From: Calidifontibacillus oryziterrae
GTDB taxonomy: Bacteria; Bacillota; Bacilli; Bacillales; Bacillaceae_J
Reading direction: 5' to 3'
Length of the DNA stretch: 64,000 nucleotides
Assembly (NCBI RefSeq): GCF_000331575.1
Contig: NZ_ANOK01000003.1
Coordinates: forward strand, 248,001-312,000
Below the pieces are notes generated by a model that searched no databases, was not told where the DNA came from, and was given only the letters and a program-made list of their open reading frames with translations. Below, one piece after another: positions 55,471 through 64,000 of this stretch. The stretch's first letter is position 1; each line of letters opens with the position of its first letter. The position numbers and the translations under genes are program-made.

Positions 55471-56796
55471 ATGCCTAATAAATTAATAGGCTCATTTTTC
55501 ATTCTTATGTTCATCCTTATTATGGCCGGATGTCAGGCACAGGAAACTTCAACAACAGACATGGAAAGAGCATTTCCCGTACATATTGCTGTGGCGCAGA
55601 CAGGGTTATTGAAAGAAAGTCAGCTTTTCACTGGGGAAATTGTGGCTAGTAAGGAACTCAATATCTCCCCAAAGGTATCTGGAACGGTCCAGGCCGTATA
55701 CGTTAAAAAAGGGCAACGAGTCGAAGCAGACCAGGTGTTAGCGGCATTAGAACAAACTGATTTTGAGAATAATATTAAACAAGCAAAAGTATCGCTTCAA
55801 ACCGCCCAAGTAAACGTAGAAAACGCCAAGTTAAACTATCGGAAAGGTGTAGAGCAGGCGGAACTTAACTTAAAGAATTCCGAAATAGCTTTCGAGGAGG
55901 TTCAAGTCAGTCTTTCAAATGCAATGACTACCCATCAAACAGCAGAAACAAACTATCAGCGCGTATTAACACTTTATGAACATGGAGCCATGGCTAAACA
56001 GGAGCTTGAGCAGGCTGAAAATACACTAAAACAAGCTGTAGCTGGATTACAACAAAATGAACTTTCATTAAAAAAAGCACAAGCGGCCATTCAGGCAGCC
56101 GAAAAGGCCATGGCTAACGCCAAACGGACAGAATCGATTAAAGTCGCAGAAGCCTCTGTCGCCCAAGCTAAACTTTCCATTGAATTGGCCGAACGACAAA
56201 AAGAACAAACGGTCATTACGGCCCCTATGAGCGGTGAAATAACGAAAACAACCATAGAGCTTGGGGAGCTTGCTTCCTCGCAAACGGTGTTATTTACGTT
56301 AGTACAGACTGAGCCACTGCTAGTCAAAGCATCTGTTACTGAGGAAATGTTGGTAAATCTAGAGGTAAATAAAGAACTATCTATATTTGTGAAATCTATT
56401 CAAGCGGAAGTGAAGGGAAAGGTTACCTTTATTAGCTCGGTTAAAGACCCGCAGACTAAGGTTTATCCAATAGAGATTGAACTGTTTTCTTCCACCCCAA
56501 AAGTAAAACCGGGTATGCTTGCTGAAATAGCTATCAGTCTTCATAAAAACGACATCGAAAGTGTTCTTGTACCAAGTTCTGCTTTGATATTGGCGAACCA
56601 AGAGTATAATGTTTTCGTTGTGAATGGCGATAGGGCTGAGCGTAAACTTGTGGAAGTTGGTGAAGAAAATGAACACTTTGTACAAATTAAAAAGGGACTT
56701 ACTAAAGGCGAAAAAGTCATTGTTAAAGGTCACCTTACGTTAGAAGACGGGTCATTGATCCAAATCGCGGAGGTGAATAAACATGAAGCTAATTGA
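55471..56796 (+). CDS. RND efflux membrane-fusion lipoprotein
   Basis: 441 residues from ATG 55471, after AAAGGAGG. The signal sequence ends in a lipobox: LIMAGCQAQ, giving a lipid-anchored cysteine. HlyD/AcrA-like: a barrel-sandwich half with VSGTVQAVYVKKGQRVEADQ, a long alpha-hairpin (about 105-245), the return half APMSGEITKTTIELGELA, then beta-barrel and membrane-proximal domains. In Gram-positives it links the pump to the outer face of the membrane. It shares an HssR-type promoter and overlaps the pump gene by 14 bases. Confidence 0.9.
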   Translation: MPNKLIGSFFILMFILIMAGCQAQETSTTDMERAFPVHIAVAQTGLLKESQLFTGEIVASKELNISPKVSGTVQAVYVKKGQRVEADQVLAALEQTDFENNIKQAKVSLQTAQVNVENAKLNYRKGVEQAELNLKNSEIAFEEVQVSLSNAMTTHQTAETNYQRVLTLYEHGAMAKQELEQAENTLKQAVAGLQQNELSLKKAQAAIQAAEKAMANAKRTESIKVAEASVAQAKLSIELAERQKEQTVITAPMSGEITKTTIELGELASSQTVLFTLVQTEPLLVKASVTEEMLVNLEVNKELSIFVKSIQAEVKGKVTFISSVKDPQTKVYPIEIELFSSTPKVKPGMLAEIAISLHKNDIESVLVPSSALILANQEYNVFVVNGDRAERKLVEVGEENEHFVQIKKGLTKGEKVIVKGHLTLEDGSLIQIAEVNKHEAN

Positions 56797-59700
56797 TACA
56801 TCTGTCAAAAGACCAATTGGTGTTTTAATTAGTATTTTCATCGTGTTGTTAATAGGCATCGTTTCCTTAAGAAGCATTGCCATCGATTTATATCCCAATT
56901 TCAATATCCCTGTTGCTTATATTAGTACTTCTTATGATGGAGCTGCTCCTGAAGAAATAGAAAATCTTGTAACGAAACCTTTGGAGAGGTCACTCAGCAC
57001 AATTGAAGGTCTAGACACAATTCAATCTTCATCAGTTAGTAACCAATCAATCATCTTAATGGTTTTTCAGACAGGTACGAACCTAGATAAGACCCTAAAT
57101 GACATTTGGGAAAAAGTAGATCAAGTGAAGGGAGCGTTGCCACAGGATGCGAAAACACCTTTAGTTATGAAAATAGATCCAAATGCGAAACCTATCATAC
57201 AGTTAAGTCTATCTGGAAATGATCAGTCGTTACAAACAATGACTGATCTAGCCGAAGATCTCATTCAACCACAAATCGAAAGAATTCCCGGAGTTGCCGA
57301 GGCGAGTTTAACTGGCGCACAATCTAAAGAAATAAAGGTGGAAGTAGATCCGAGCAAGTTGGAGGGATATGGTTTAAGCATGGCGGATATCTCCCAGGCC
57401 ATATCGATGAATAATAAAAGTATGCCGGCAGGAAAAATTCTAAGAGGATCACAAGATATGAATATTCGCTTGCTTGGTGAGTATAAACAGCTTAAAGATC
57501 TAGAACGATTATTAATCAGCATACCATCTAAACAAACGATAAGATTAACGGATGTGGCCAAAATTGAGGAATCGTTTACGGTACAAAGCGCTTATTCTTA
57601 TATAAACGGAGAACCCGCCATAGGTATTTCTGTAACAAAACAATCGGATGCAAATACGGTTCAGGTTGCCAAGGAAGTTATAAAGCAAGTAGAGAATCTA
57701 GCTTCATCTTTGCCTGCCGGTGTTAGCTTGCAAGTGGTTTCGGACAGCTCAGAGTTTATCCAGTCAGCGATTGATAATGTTTTGAAAAACTTAATCTATG
57801 GAAGTATTCTTGCTTCCATTGTCTTGTGGCTATTTTTGCGTAATTTTCGAAGTACATTGGTGATCATTTTGTCCATTCCGATTTCGATTATCTCTACCTT
57901 TATTATGATGTACTTTTTCGGAGAAACGATTAATATGTTGACCATGAGTGGACTGGCGCTCGGAGTTGGGATGATGGTAGACAGCTCGATTGTTATTTTA
58001 GAAAATATATTCCGTTATCGGCAACAAGGTTATAGACGACTGGAGGCAGCTATTGCAGGTGCCAAAGAAGTAGTGATGGCTGTTATTGCTTCAGCCTTAA
58101 CTACCGTTGTTGCCTTCCTTCCTGTAGCTTTTACCCAGGGAATGGCAGGTCAATTGTTTAAACCGCTTGCTTTGACGATTAGTTTTTCCTTGATTTCTTC
58201 TTTAGTCGTATCGATTACTTTAGTTCCGATGTTGGCCAGCCGTCTTTTAAAAACAGAAGATATAGTTTCAAAAAAATGGACTAATCAAATAGGTTCAATG
58301 GTCAAAGAAAGGTATTCACGTTTTTTACATTGGTCCTTGCGAAGGAAGAAAACTGTGCTTTCAATAACGGTTGGATCTATGTTAGCAAGTCTTTTGCTTT
58401 TGCCTTTATTAAAAATGGACTTTTTACCAGCACTTGATCAGGGAGAAATTCAGGTAACAGCTACATTTCCTGAAGGTACCAATATAGAAGAAACATCCGA
58501 GGTTGTTTCATCTTTGGAGAATTTTCTTGTTGAAAAGCCCAGTGTGGAGTTGGTATCTGCAACTATCGGTGGAGCCGGTGGCAGAGATGGGGATCAGTCA
58601 AACGAAGGCAACTTGTTCATACGTCTTCACAAAACGGAAAACAGAAACAAGTCAACGGAACAAATCATCGAGGAGATTAGTGAATTTGCCAATCGATTTC
58701 CGGACGTAAAACTAAACACAGCGGCAGTGCAAGACGGTGGTATAGGCCAATCTGCTATATCTTTAAAAATAGCAGGCAATGATGTAGATATTTTACAGGA
58801 TTTATCTGAAGAAGTTGAGACCATTCTGACTACCATTCCAGGGATTGCGAACATCAATAGCTCCATGGGAGATACTCGTCCTGAACTACAGATTCGTGTC
58901 AATCAAGATGCCGCTGATTACTATCATTTGACCATAAGCCAGGTAATGCAAAATGTACGTGCTAGTTTTCAAGGACAGGTGGCTACTTCCCTGAAGATTG
59001 ACGGACAGGAAATTAACGTTTTCGTTTCTTTACCGGAAATATATCGCAAGGATTTGAATCATTTACAAGATTTACGAATCATGACACCTATGGGAACAGC
59101 GGTACCGTTAGCCGCCCTTGCAGAAATAAAAATTGTAGATGGGCCGAATACGATTAGCCGTGAGAACATGGAAAGAGGTGTAGAGATTACAGCAGATGTT
59201 TTCGGTAGTGATTTGCGGTCTGTCACACGGGACATAGAGCAAGTAATAGATTCTATGAATGCACCGGAAGGCTATAGGATCTACCTCGATGGACAAAACA
59301 CGGAACAAAGATTTGCATTTAAAGAAATGCTTATTGCATTGGCCCTATCCATTATCTTGGTTTATTCAATCATGGCTATACAATTTGAATCCATTTTGTA
59401 TCCATTTATTATTATGTTCAGCATCCCTGCCACCATTATTGGGGTGATTGTCGGCCTATTTATTACCCGACAACCTTTAAATGCTCCGGCATTAGTTGGT
59501 TTAATCATGCTTGCTGGAATCGTAGTAAATAATGGGATTATCATGGTTGACTATATTAATAGTTTAAGAGCCCAAGGGATGGAAAGAGCTGAAGCGCTGG
59601 TGACAGGGAGTACTCGCCGTTTGCGTCCCATTTTTATGACCATGCTAACAACCGTACTGGGAATGCTTCCCCTTGCAATAGGCCTAGGAGAAGGGTCTGA

Positions 59701-59863
59701 ACTGCAGCGATCATTAGGTATTGTTATTGTCTTTGGTTTATCACTTTCAACTTTGATTACATTATTCGTGATTCCGATTATGTATGTCTATCTAGATAAT
59801 ATGAGTATGTGGCTGCGTAAATTATTTTTCAAAAAGAATGATGCAGATCAGATTAGTCTTTAA
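56783..59863 (+). CDS. RND-family efflux pump (AcrB/SwrC-like)
   Basis: 1026 residues, full length for the family. Twelve membrane helices: the first at about 10-30, a cluster at about 330-480 and another at about 850-1010, with two large extracellular loops between. Proton-relay region in helix 4: GVGMMVDSSIVILEN, with Asp-Ser in place of the AcrB Asp-Asp. The N-terminal SVKRPIGVLISIFIVLL and the repeat-internal GLIMLAGIVVNNGIIMVDYI are typical. The substrate is unknown; the HssR box suggests a role under heme stress. Confidence 0.92.
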   Translation: MKLIDTSVKRPIGVLISIFIVLLIGIVSLRSIAIDLYPNFNIPVAYISTSYDGAAPEEIENLVTKPLERSLSTIEGLDTIQSSSVSNQSIILMVFQTGTNLDKTLNDIWEKVDQVKGALPQDAKTPLVMKIDPNAKPIIQLSLSGNDQSLQTMTDLAEDLIQPQIERIPGVAEASLTGAQSKEIKVEVDPSKLEGYGLSMADISQAISMNNKSMPAGKILRGSQDMNIRLLGEYKQLKDLERLLISIPSKQTIRLTDVAKIEESFTVQSAYSYINGEPAIGISVTKQSDANTVQVAKEVIKQVENLASSLPAGVSLQVVSDSSEFIQSAIDNVLKNLIYGSILASIVLWLFLRNFRSTLVIILSIPISIISTFIMMYFFGETINMLTMSGLALGVGMMVDSSIVILENIFRYRQQGYRRLEAAIAGAKEVVMAVIASALTTVVAFLPVAFTQGMAGQLFKPLALTISFSLISSLVVSITLVPMLASRLLKTEDIVSKKWTNQIGSMVKERYSRFLHWSLRRKKTVLSITVGSMLASLLLLPLLKMDFLPALDQGEIQVTATFPEGTNIEETSEVVSSLENFLVEKPSVELVSATIGGAGGRDGDQSNEGNLFIRLHKTENRNKSTEQIIEEISEFANRFPDVKLNTAAVQDGGIGQSAISLKIAGNDVDILQDLSEEVETILTTIPGIANINSSMGDTRPELQIRVNQDAADYYHLTISQVMQNVRASFQGQVATSLKIDGQEINVFVSLPEIYRKDLNHLQDLRIMTPMGTAVPLAALAEIKIVDGPNTISRENMERGVEITADVFGSDLRSVTRDIEQVIDSMNAPEGYRIYLDGQNTEQRFAFKEMLIALALSIILVYSIMAIQFESILYPFIIMFSIPATIIGVIVGLFITRQPLNAPALVGLIMLAGIVVNNGIIMVDYINSLRAQGMERAEALVTGSTRRLRPIFMTMLTTVLGMLPLAIGLGEGSELQRSLGIVIVFGLSLSTLITLFVIPIMYVYLDNMSMWLRKLFFKKNDADQISL

Positions 59864-59889
59864 GTAGGATATTTTTGAATATTGCATTT

Positions 59890-59922
59890 GTTCATACAGT
59901 GTTCATATTCATTGAGTATAGT
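59890..59922 (+). promoter_or_regulatory. HssR box and -10 of the HAH membrane protein promoter
   Basis: GTTCATACA-GT-GTTCATATT (59890-59909) is the closest of the three to the published HssR site. TATAGT (59917-59922) is again 16 bp after the start of the second half. Confidence 0.82.
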
Positions 59923-59956
59923 TTAAATAACAATTTATTTGGAGGGATTATTTCAA

Positions 59957-60343
59957 ATGAATAATAGTAAATTATTATTGCGATTCGCCGGTCTTTTTGG
60001 AGTGATTGGGGCCATTTTGGGGGCACATATGGCTGGGGCTGGTTCGTATGCTTTTCGCCCCGTTCACGCACACATCCTTGTTGTGGGCTGGTTAAGCTTG
60101 TTTGCATGGTCAGTATATTATAAGGTTTTCCAAACCTCTCAAACCCTATTAACCAAACTTCATGTTTGGACGGCGATTATTGGATCCGTAGGTTTAACCG
60201 TTGGGATGTGGCTTTACATGGTAAAACCATTCGATTTACCGCAAGGATTAACATTAACCTTTTATATAGGCGGTGGGGTTGCATTACTTTCAAGCTACAT
60301 CCTATTCTTCCTGTTGACCATGTTATATCGTGAAGGAAAATAA
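59957..60343 (+). CDS. Small four-helix membrane protein with HAH motif (oxidase subunit I-like)
   Basis: 128 residues from ATG 59957, after TTGGAGGG. Four hydrophobic helices (about 7-27, 38-58, 70-91, 98-122). The second starts with PVHAHILVVGWLSLFAW, a histidine pair seen in small Bacillus proteins annotated as cytochrome c oxidase-like and reminiscent of heme-copper oxidase subunit I or NnrS. It may bind heme. Its own HssR box ties it to heme stress. Exact function unknown. Confidence 0.75.
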   Translation: MNNSKLLLRFAGLFGVIGAILGAHMAGAGSYAFRPVHAHILVVGWLSLFAWSVYYKVFQTSQTLLTKLHVWTAIIGSVGLTVGMWLYMVKPFDLPQGLTLTFYIGGGVALLSSYILFFLLTMLYREGK

Positions 60344-60471
60344 ACATTTTGAAATCACAATCATCGGAGGTGGAAGTAATCGCCTCCGCGTTCTATATTT
60401 TCGACAAAAATATTAACTAGCGCTTGAAAATTGGGAATGATCAAGATGATTGAATCTGAGGTAAAAATACT

Positions 60472-60566
60472 ATGGAACGTTTGCGGGAAGTAATTGCATA
60501 TGCTGGATTGCATTTAGAAGAAAGGTAGAATAGCTAATTACTGAAGGGAAAGTTAAGGCAAATGTA
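60472..60566 (+). pseudogene. rluB: rluB remnant (N-terminal S4 region)
   Basis: ATG 60472 reads MERLREVIAYAGLH, like the start of RluB (MERLQKVIAxAG), but stops after 18 codons. In the next frame the sequence goes on with ELITEGKVKAN, the rest of the S4 motif. RluB, a 23S rRNA pseudouridine synthase, is encoded just upstream of resA in Bacillus. Only about 32 codons remain, with a frameshift. Confidence 0.6.
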
Positions 60567-60573
60567 TTCTATC

Positions 60574-60706
60574 AATCGATAAGAAAAAAGGATCTTCCAT
60601 TGTTCATGGGGAAATTGTAGATATCATTACTGGACAATTAACGGAAAAGTTAATTAAAAGTCATATGGAAAGATTCAAGCCATATGTTGTTGGGGGAGTA
60701 AGATGA
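60574..60706 (+). pseudogene. resA: resA remnant (C-terminus)
   Basis: In one frame the sequence reads IDKKKGSSIVHGEIVDIITG followed by QLTEKLIKSHMERFKP, matching the end of ResA, the thiol-disulfide oxidoreductase of cytochrome c maturation. Its TGA overlaps the resB ATG (ATGA), as expected for intact resA-resB. The thioredoxin active site and most of the gene are lost by a deletion that also took the rest of rluB. Confidence 0.6.
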
Positions 60707-62295
60707 ATAAAGTAAAATGTGAATGTGGCCATGTTAACCCTCATGGAACGATATTTTGTGAGGCCTGCGGTAAGTCATTTGAGGAGAATGGCACTCATGG
60801 CCTTTTAGATATGCGTTATGATGGTAGTGCAAGGCGCTCACAAACATATAAAAAAACTTTTATAGATAGTATTTGGAATTTTTTCTCTTCTGTTAAGGTT
60901 GGAGTTTGGTTAATTGTTATAACACTAGTTGCCTCTGCATTAGGTACATTATTCCCGCAGGAGATGTATATACCTCGAAATATGTCTCCCGGGGATTTTT
61001 ATGAGCAGGAGTATGGGGTTCTTGGAAAGGTTTATTACGGGCTAGGATTCAATAATTTATATGGTTCCTGGTGGTACATGATCCTAGTAGCATCGATTGC
61101 AATCTCACTTGTAATCTGTTCTTTAGACCGAGTAGTTCCTTTATATAAAGCCCTCAAAAAGCAAGGAGTAAAAAGAAATCCAAACTTTCTAAGTAGACAA
61201 CGGTTGTTTGCTGGGGCAAAGGTGGATACACCGGAGTCTATCGATACGTGGATTAAAGCGTTAAAAAAGATGCATTACAACGTTCGTGTTGAAGATGGAA
61301 ATATTCTTGCTGAGAAAGGCCGTTTCTCACGCTGGGGCCCTTATGTTAACCATATAGGATTAATTATCTTCCTAATTGGTGCGATGCTTCGCTTTTTCCC
61401 AGGCATGTACATTGATGGTGCATTATGGCTTCGTGACGGAGAAACAAAAGTGATTCCTGGTACGAATGGGAAGTATTATTTAGAAAATAAGCAGTTCATA
61501 AAGGAAGTATATGATGATGAAGACAACCTTACTGTCGGGATGGGTATGGCTAAAAACTACCAAGCGGATGTTCTCCTTTATGAACGTGTAGATGAAGCTG
61601 TTCCGGGAACTGAGCCTGAGCTAAAAAAAATAAAGGAGCAAAAGGTCCGTGTTAATGAACCATTAAAGTTTGAAGGGTTTGCACTATACCAAACGGATTA
61701 CAAGCTAGATGAATTTTATGAAATGACATTTAATCTCACTGAAAAAAATACAAAGAAAAACTATGGCAGTGTTGTTATTAATTTGGAAAATCCAGAAAAA
61801 CTATATGATCTTGGTGATGGCTATAAAGTAGAGATTATGAGCTATTTCCCTAACTTTTATTTCAATGCAGAAGGCAATCCGAATACTAGAAATAGATTAC
61901 CAGACAATCCGGCATTCATTTTCAAAATGTACTCGCCTCAAGCCACGGACGGAGAAGTTAGCTTTGTTGGAATTCAATCAAATGCTGAGCCATTTGGTGA
62001 AAATATATTTAGAATGGCATTTCAAGATATGACCACAAGAAATGCAACCGGACTAACCGTACGCCTTGACCGAACAATCGGTATTATTATTGCTGGTGGG
62101 ATTCTTTTCATGATTGGTGTAATCCAAGGGATGTATTGGAACCATCGCCGGATTTGGATCCAAAAAAATGATGAAGACATTATCGTAGCGGCACATACTA
62201 ATAAAAACTGGTATGGACTAAAAAGAGAGATTGAAACAATGTTTAAAGGAACGACGTTGCCGATTCCTAACGATAACTTAGAAAGTGTGAAATAA
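60703..62295 (+). CDS. resB: Cytochrome c biogenesis protein ResB (Ccs1)
   Basis: 530 residues, starting with a zinc-ribbon-like CECGHVNPHGTIFCEAC, as in Bacillus ResB. Membrane helices at about 65-85, 120-142 and 205-228, a large extracytoplasmic domain (about 230-460), and a last helix at about 462-482 (IGIIIAGGILFMIGVIQGMY). With ResC it delivers heme to apocytochrome c (system II). resC follows after 14 bases. Confidence 0.93.
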   Translation: MNKVKCECGHVNPHGTIFCEACGKSFEENGTHGLLDMRYDGSARRSQTYKKTFIDSIWNFFSSVKVGVWLIVITLVASALGTLFPQEMYIPRNMSPGDFYEQEYGVLGKVYYGLGFNNLYGSWWYMILVASIAISLVICSLDRVVPLYKALKKQGVKRNPNFLSRQRLFAGAKVDTPESIDTWIKALKKMHYNVRVEDGNILAEKGRFSRWGPYVNHIGLIIFLIGAMLRFFPGMYIDGALWLRDGETKVIPGTNGKYYLENKQFIKEVYDDEDNLTVGMGMAKNYQADVLLYERVDEAVPGTEPELKKIKEQKVRVNEPLKFEGFALYQTDYKLDEFYEMTFNLTEKNTKKNYGSVVINLENPEKLYDLGDGYKVEIMSYFPNFYFNAEGNPNTRNRLPDNPAFIFKMYSPQATDGEVSFVGIQSNAEPFGENIFRMAFQDMTTRNATGLTVRLDRTIGIIIAGGILFMIGVIQGMYWNHRRIWIQKNDEDIIVAAHTNKNWYGLKREIETMFKGTTLPIPNDNLESVK

Positions 62296-62309
62296 GGGGG
62301 GCGAATTAA

Positions 62310-63494
62310 ATGATCGAAATAAGCAGTAATTTATTATACGTTGCGTTTGTTTTATACTTATTTGCAACTATATTTTTTGCGGCATCTATTCGTGATAAAC
62401 ATTCAAAAGCAAATACAAATAAATGGGGAAAGTTAGGGATATTAGTTACGATAATAGGCTTTTTAGCGCAAATAGGATACTTTATTACAAGGTGGATTGC
62501 TTCGGGACATGCTCCGGTTAGTAATCTATTCGAATATACAACTTTCTTTGGAATGATGCTCGTATTTGCTTTTATTATCATTTATTTTATGTATAAAAAT
62601 ACGTTGATTGGAGCTTTTACAATGCCGGTCGCATTATTAGTAATCGCTTATGCAGCAATGTTTTCAAGAGATGTTTCACCATTAATTCCAGCCTTGCAAA
62701 GTCATTGGCTCTATATTCATGTTACAACAGCGGCTTTAGGTGAGGCAATATTAGCGATCAGCTTTGCTGCCGGACTAATATATTTAATTCATGTTGTTGA
62801 CCAATCAAGGTCTAGTAAGCGGACATTTTGGCTTGAGTTTGTTTTATATGGAATTATTGCCGTTATTGGTTTTGTAATCGTATCCTCTACCTTTAAAGCA
62901 ATGGATTATGAAATGACCTTCAAATGGATTAATAAAACGAAGCAGGAGGTCGAACTCGTATATGAAATGCCTGCTATTGCAGGACCAATTGGTGGAGAAA
63001 AGATTACTGAGGGATTTGGTCCAGTATTTGAAACACCGTCTTGGATGACTGGAGAAAATGCACCAAAGAAATTTAATACATTGATCTGGTCATTATTTTC
63101 TGGTTTAATCCTGTATGGTTTCATGCGTCTGCTATTGCGTAAGAGGATTGCGGCAGCGATTCAACCGTTGTTAAAAAGTGTGAATCTAGATTTAGTAGAT
63201 GAGATAAGCTACCGTTCCGTTACGATTGGTTTTCCAGTTTTCTCATTAGGGGCGCTGATATTTGCGATGATTTGGGCCCAAGTTGCCTGGACTAGGTTTT
63301 GGGGCTGGGATCCAAAGGAAGTATGGGCTTTAATAACATGGTTATTTTACGCTGCGTTTTTACATTTACGTCTTTCAAAAGGCTGGCATGGTGAAAAATC
63401 CGCATGGTTAGCGGTAGTGGGCTTTGCAATCATCATGTTTAACCTAGTAGCAGTAAATCTAGTCATTGCTGGCCTACATTCTTATGCGGGTTAA
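62310..63494 (+). CDS. resC: Cytochrome c biogenesis protein ResC (CcsA)
   Basis: 394 residues with about eight membrane helices. The tryptophan-rich heme-handling motif is [19 protein letters not shown] (WWD domain), with flanking histidines in [15 protein letters not shown] and AFLHLRL. Ribosome site AAGGGGGGCG. In Bacillus resD and resE follow; here another gene overlaps the end. Confidence 0.94.
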   Translation: MIEISSNLLYVAFVLYLFATIFFAASIRDKHSKANTNKWGKLGILVTIIGFLAQIGYFITRWIASGHAPVSNLFEYTTFFGMMLVFAFIIIYFMYKNTLIGAFTMPVALLVIAYAAMFSRDVSPLIPALQSHWLYIHVTTAALGEAILAISFAAGLIYLIHVVDQSRSSKRTFWLEFVLYGIIAVIGFVIVSSTFKAMDYEMTFKWINKTKQEVELVYEMPAIAGPIGGEKITEGFGPVFETPSWMTGENAPKKFNTLIWSLFSGLILYGFMRLLLRKRIAAAIQPLLKSVNLDLVDEISYRSVTIGFPVFSLGALIFAMIWAQVAWTRFWGWDPKEVWALITWLFYAAFLHLRLSKGWHGEKSAWLAVVGFAIIMFNLVAVNLVIAGLHSYAG

Positions 63495-64000
63495 TATTAT
63501 TCATCTTAATCGCCAAAAATGGCTCGAAGAAGAGTTGGAAATGACTCGACAAAATTTGAAAGATACAATCCGAAAACAACAAGGGATGACTTTTAAATTT
63601 ATAAAACGTAATGGGGAATTTATCCATACAATGTGTGATGGGGAACTACTTTATCAAGCAGGGATGACACCTGAGCATATTGTAGGTAAGGGACTTTATG
63701 ACATTTATCCTGAAAATGTTGCTAATAATAAAATACGATATTACGAGAGGGCATGGGAAGTAGAGGAGAATGTTAGTTACGAAGGGAAATTAGGAGATAT
63801 CTGGTATCTCGCTTCCTTACGACCTATCAGAAGAGGTGGACAAATAGTTGAGGTTATTGGTTCATGTGTGGATATTACACAAAGGAAGGTATTAGAAGAG
63901 GAAATAAAAATAAGTGAATACAAGTATCGACTTATTGCAGAGAATACGCAGGATTTACTTGCAATATTAGATTCAAATGGTATTATTCAGTATGCCTCTC
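63484..64000 (+). CDS. PAS-domain sensor protein, incomplete at window edge
   Basis: The frame is open from ATG 63484, overlapping resC by 11 bases, to the window end (172 residues); ATG 63541 is another possible start. One PAS domain is visible (about 38-145; [17 protein letters not shown], then [16 protein letters not shown]), and a second begins at about 155 ([17 protein letters not shown]). This looks like the input part of a GGDEF/EAL protein or histidine kinase. It stands where resD would be expected. The output domain is outside the window. Confidence 0.75.
   Translation, partial: MRVNIIHLNRQKWLEEELEMTRQNLKDTIRKQQGMTFKFIKRNGEFIHTMCDGELLYQAGMTPEHIVGKGLYDIYPENVANNKIRYYERAWEVEENVSYEGKLGDIWYLASLRPIRRGGQIVEVIGSCVDITQRKVLEEEIKISEYKYRLIAENTQDLLAILDSNGIIQYAS

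Overview
The window is a low-GC chromosome segment from a spore-forming member of the Bacillaceae. It carries spoVM, remA, fapR, rqcH, prpC-prkC and the ffh/ylxM block in the order seen in Bacillus subtilis and its relatives. Species cannot be fixed from the sequence alone.

Positions 1-37435 are conserved core genome. After a truncated leucine-rich-repeat gene come rqcH (minus strand), yicC-type RNase, remA, gmk, rpoZ, coaBC, priA, fmt, rsmB, rlmN, prpC, prkC, cpgA/rsgA, rpe, spoVM, rpmB (minus), yloU, fakA-like yloV, recG, the fapR-plsX-fabD-fabG-acpP lipid operon with a FapR-type operator, rnc, smc, ftsY, ylxM, ffh, rpsP, khpA, ylqD, rimM, trmD, rplS, a signal peptidase I gene, rbgA and the 5' end of rnhB. 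Compared with the B. subtilis order, def (between priA and fmt), thiN (after rpe) and sdaAB/sdaAA (before recG) are missing.

Positions 37428 to about 51000 are mobile. Host rnhB (RNase HII) is cut exactly inside its GVDEVGRG active-site motif. Just inside the break is a five-gene, overlapping operon: a complete second RNase HII gene that looks proteobacterial, two very large tyrosine-recombinase-like proteins (one with a full catalytic set, one lacking the first arginine), an HTH/coiled-coil protein fused to a P-loop kinase-like domain, and a small basic protein. The element therefore seems to break an RNase HII gene and bring its own replacement, translationally coupled to its recombinases. 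The gene order recalls Tn554-type and gamma-mobile-trio type modules. Two near-identical 762-bp IS200-type elements, a stand-alone tyrosine recombinase, a divergent XRE/hypothetical pair and a frameshifted IS110-family element follow. The 3' part of host rnhB and its usual downstream genes are not in the window.

Positions 51338-60343 form a heme-stress cluster: hrtB-hrtA (heme efflux ABC transporter), hssR-hssS (heme-sensing two-component system), an RND pump with its lipoprotein adaptor, and a small four-helix membrane protein with a HAH motif. Three GTTCATnnn-N2-GTTCATnnn direct repeats, each exactly 16 bp (from the start of the second half-site) ahead of a -10 hexamer, precede hrtB, the RND adaptor and the four-helix protein. 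This suggests one HssR regulon larger than the classical hrtAB target.

Positions 60472-64000 belong to the res (cytochrome c maturation) locus: decayed fragments of rluB and resA, intact resB and resC, and then an incomplete PAS-domain protein where resD would be expected. The join of the rnhB region to the res region through mobile DNA implies a chromosomal rearrangement or large insertion/deletion.
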